From assembly GCA_017464565.1 (NCBI GenBank), contig JAFTZH010000042.1, forward strand, positions 1-60,208: 60,208 nt of DNA, read 5' to 3'. Under the pieces are notes generated by a model. That model made no database searches, had not been told where the DNA came from, and saw only the letters and a program-made list of their open reading frames with translations. The stretch comes from Clostridia bacterium (GTDB lineage Bacteria; Bacillota; Clostridia; Oscillospirales; CAG-272). Position numbers and translations under genes: made by a program. Shown here piece after piece: positions 59,773 through 60,208 of the stretch (position 1 is its first letter; the number at the start of each line of letters is the position of its first letter).

Positions 59773-60208
59773 TTTGTTTATTCCTTTCTATGATTGCTTC
59801 TACCTTATCCTTCTGCTCGAACAACACGCAGCCGCCGATATGCTCTCCCGTCAGAATACTCTCGCTTTGCAGAGCGCGGAACAGATCGGATTTAAGTGCC
59901 TCTCGGAGTGAAGTCTCGCGCACGTTGATATCGGAATAGGGAGAGAACGGACAAGGCTCAGCCCCTCCGTGAGAGTTGATGTGGAAGAAGCCTCTGCCTG
60001 CCGCAAGGCAACCGCCCGTGCTTTTTTCATCACCGGGAAAGGCAATGAATATCATCTCGGGATAGGAAGCGCGAAGCTCTGCCATATTCTGATCCATACG
60101 AGCGCGATCCTCATCGGTGGGAGCGAGAGATGCGGTAGTCTTGCTGACGGGAACGTACTCTACGTAGAATACGACCTTACAGCCGCGGCTATTCAGATTC
60201 TCCACAAA
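59765..60208 (-). CDS. Radical-SAM/SPASM protein, C-terminal fragment
   Basis: At least 147 aa; the frame is open at the right window edge, so the N-terminus with the CxxxCxxC cluster is outside. Visible are EKSTGGCLAAGRGFFHINSH, AEPCPFSPYSDINVRETSL and HIGGCVLFE, with Cys positions like those of an auxiliary iron-sulfur (SPASM-like) region. The reaction cannot be told. It is the first gene seen of the redox run and overlaps the nitroreductase start by 8 bp. Confidence 0.75.
   Translation of the reverse strand, partial: FVENLNSRGCKVVFYVEYVPVSKTTASLAPTDEDRARMDQNMAELRASYPEMIFIAFPGDEKSTGGCLAAGRGFFHINSHGGAEPCPFSPYSDINVRETSLREALKSDLFRALQSESILTGEHIGGCVLFEQKDKVEAIIERNKQNG

Overview
The window reads as the origin region of a spore-forming, low- to moderate-GC Firmicute of class Clostridia. 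The evidence is spoVG, yqfC, yqfD and a ylbJ-type sporulation gene, the gene order dnaA-dnaN-recF-remB-gyrB-gyrA, RemB (DUF370), a type III glutamine synthetase, strong GGAGG ribosome binding sites and consensus sigma-A promoters. Order and genus cannot be fixed from the sequence alone. No phage, transposase, CRISPR array or rRNA was seen.

Layout. 0-7.9 kb: a secreted carbohydrate-binding-like surface protein, a DUF4358-like lipoprotein, hslO, a methyltransferase, a small membrane protein, murC, then spoVG divergent from murC, followed by a phosphodiesterase and a diacylglycerol-kinase-like enzyme. 8.0-9.2 kb: three small uncharacterised genes in one apparent operon. 9.6-18.8 kb: prs, then a leftward housekeeping/sporulation run yqfC-yqfD-phoH-ybeY-era-recO-mutS2. 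It matches the Bacillus yqf-era-recO cluster but lacks the pgpH-like, dgkA and cdd genes. 18.9-28.1 kb: ylbJ-like gene, a Gly-rich membrane protein, a mechanosensitive-channel-like protein, tRNA-Leu(UAG), an amidase-like protein, and an SbcD/YhaN/HD operon. 28.4-38.3 kb: a glycine riboswitch with its Na+:alanine/glycine symporter, a GDPD phosphodiesterase, a zinc-ribbon membrane protein, a fused ABC exporter, glnN and a Tyr-rich repeated lipoprotein. 38.5-47.6 kb: gyrA, gyrB, remB, recF, dnaN and dnaA, all leftward. 47.9-57.0 kb: copA, a GH2 glycosidase divergent from an AraC regulator, a DUF378 protein, a YhcH-like protein, a large FAD oxidoreductase and a methyltransferase. 57.2-60.2 kb: a redox cluster (two flavodoxin-like proteins, TSCPD protein, glutathione peroxidase, nitroreductase, radical-SAM fragment).

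Replication most likely starts near 45.8-47.8 kb. Nearly all genes to the left run leftward, away from dnaA. Two AT-rich gaps flank dnaA, but a dense cluster of classical DnaA boxes is not visible there.

The most unusual signal is between the genes. About a dozen intergenic gaps hold members of two related repeat families. Family A is a near-perfect 30-36 nt palindrome with no loop and no U-tract, followed by a conserved tail of about 60-90 nt. It is often present as two copies facing each other between convergent genes. Stem arms differ between copies but stay complementary. Family B is a unit of about 160 bp with two hairpins. It occurs as dimers on both sides of ybeY and once, inverted, after gyrA. 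Both share a CCCCT(C)TTCAARAACTTT core. These are the best candidates for a previously undescribed element. The interpretation (non-autonomous mobile element, structured 3' UTR, or chromosome-organising site) is open.
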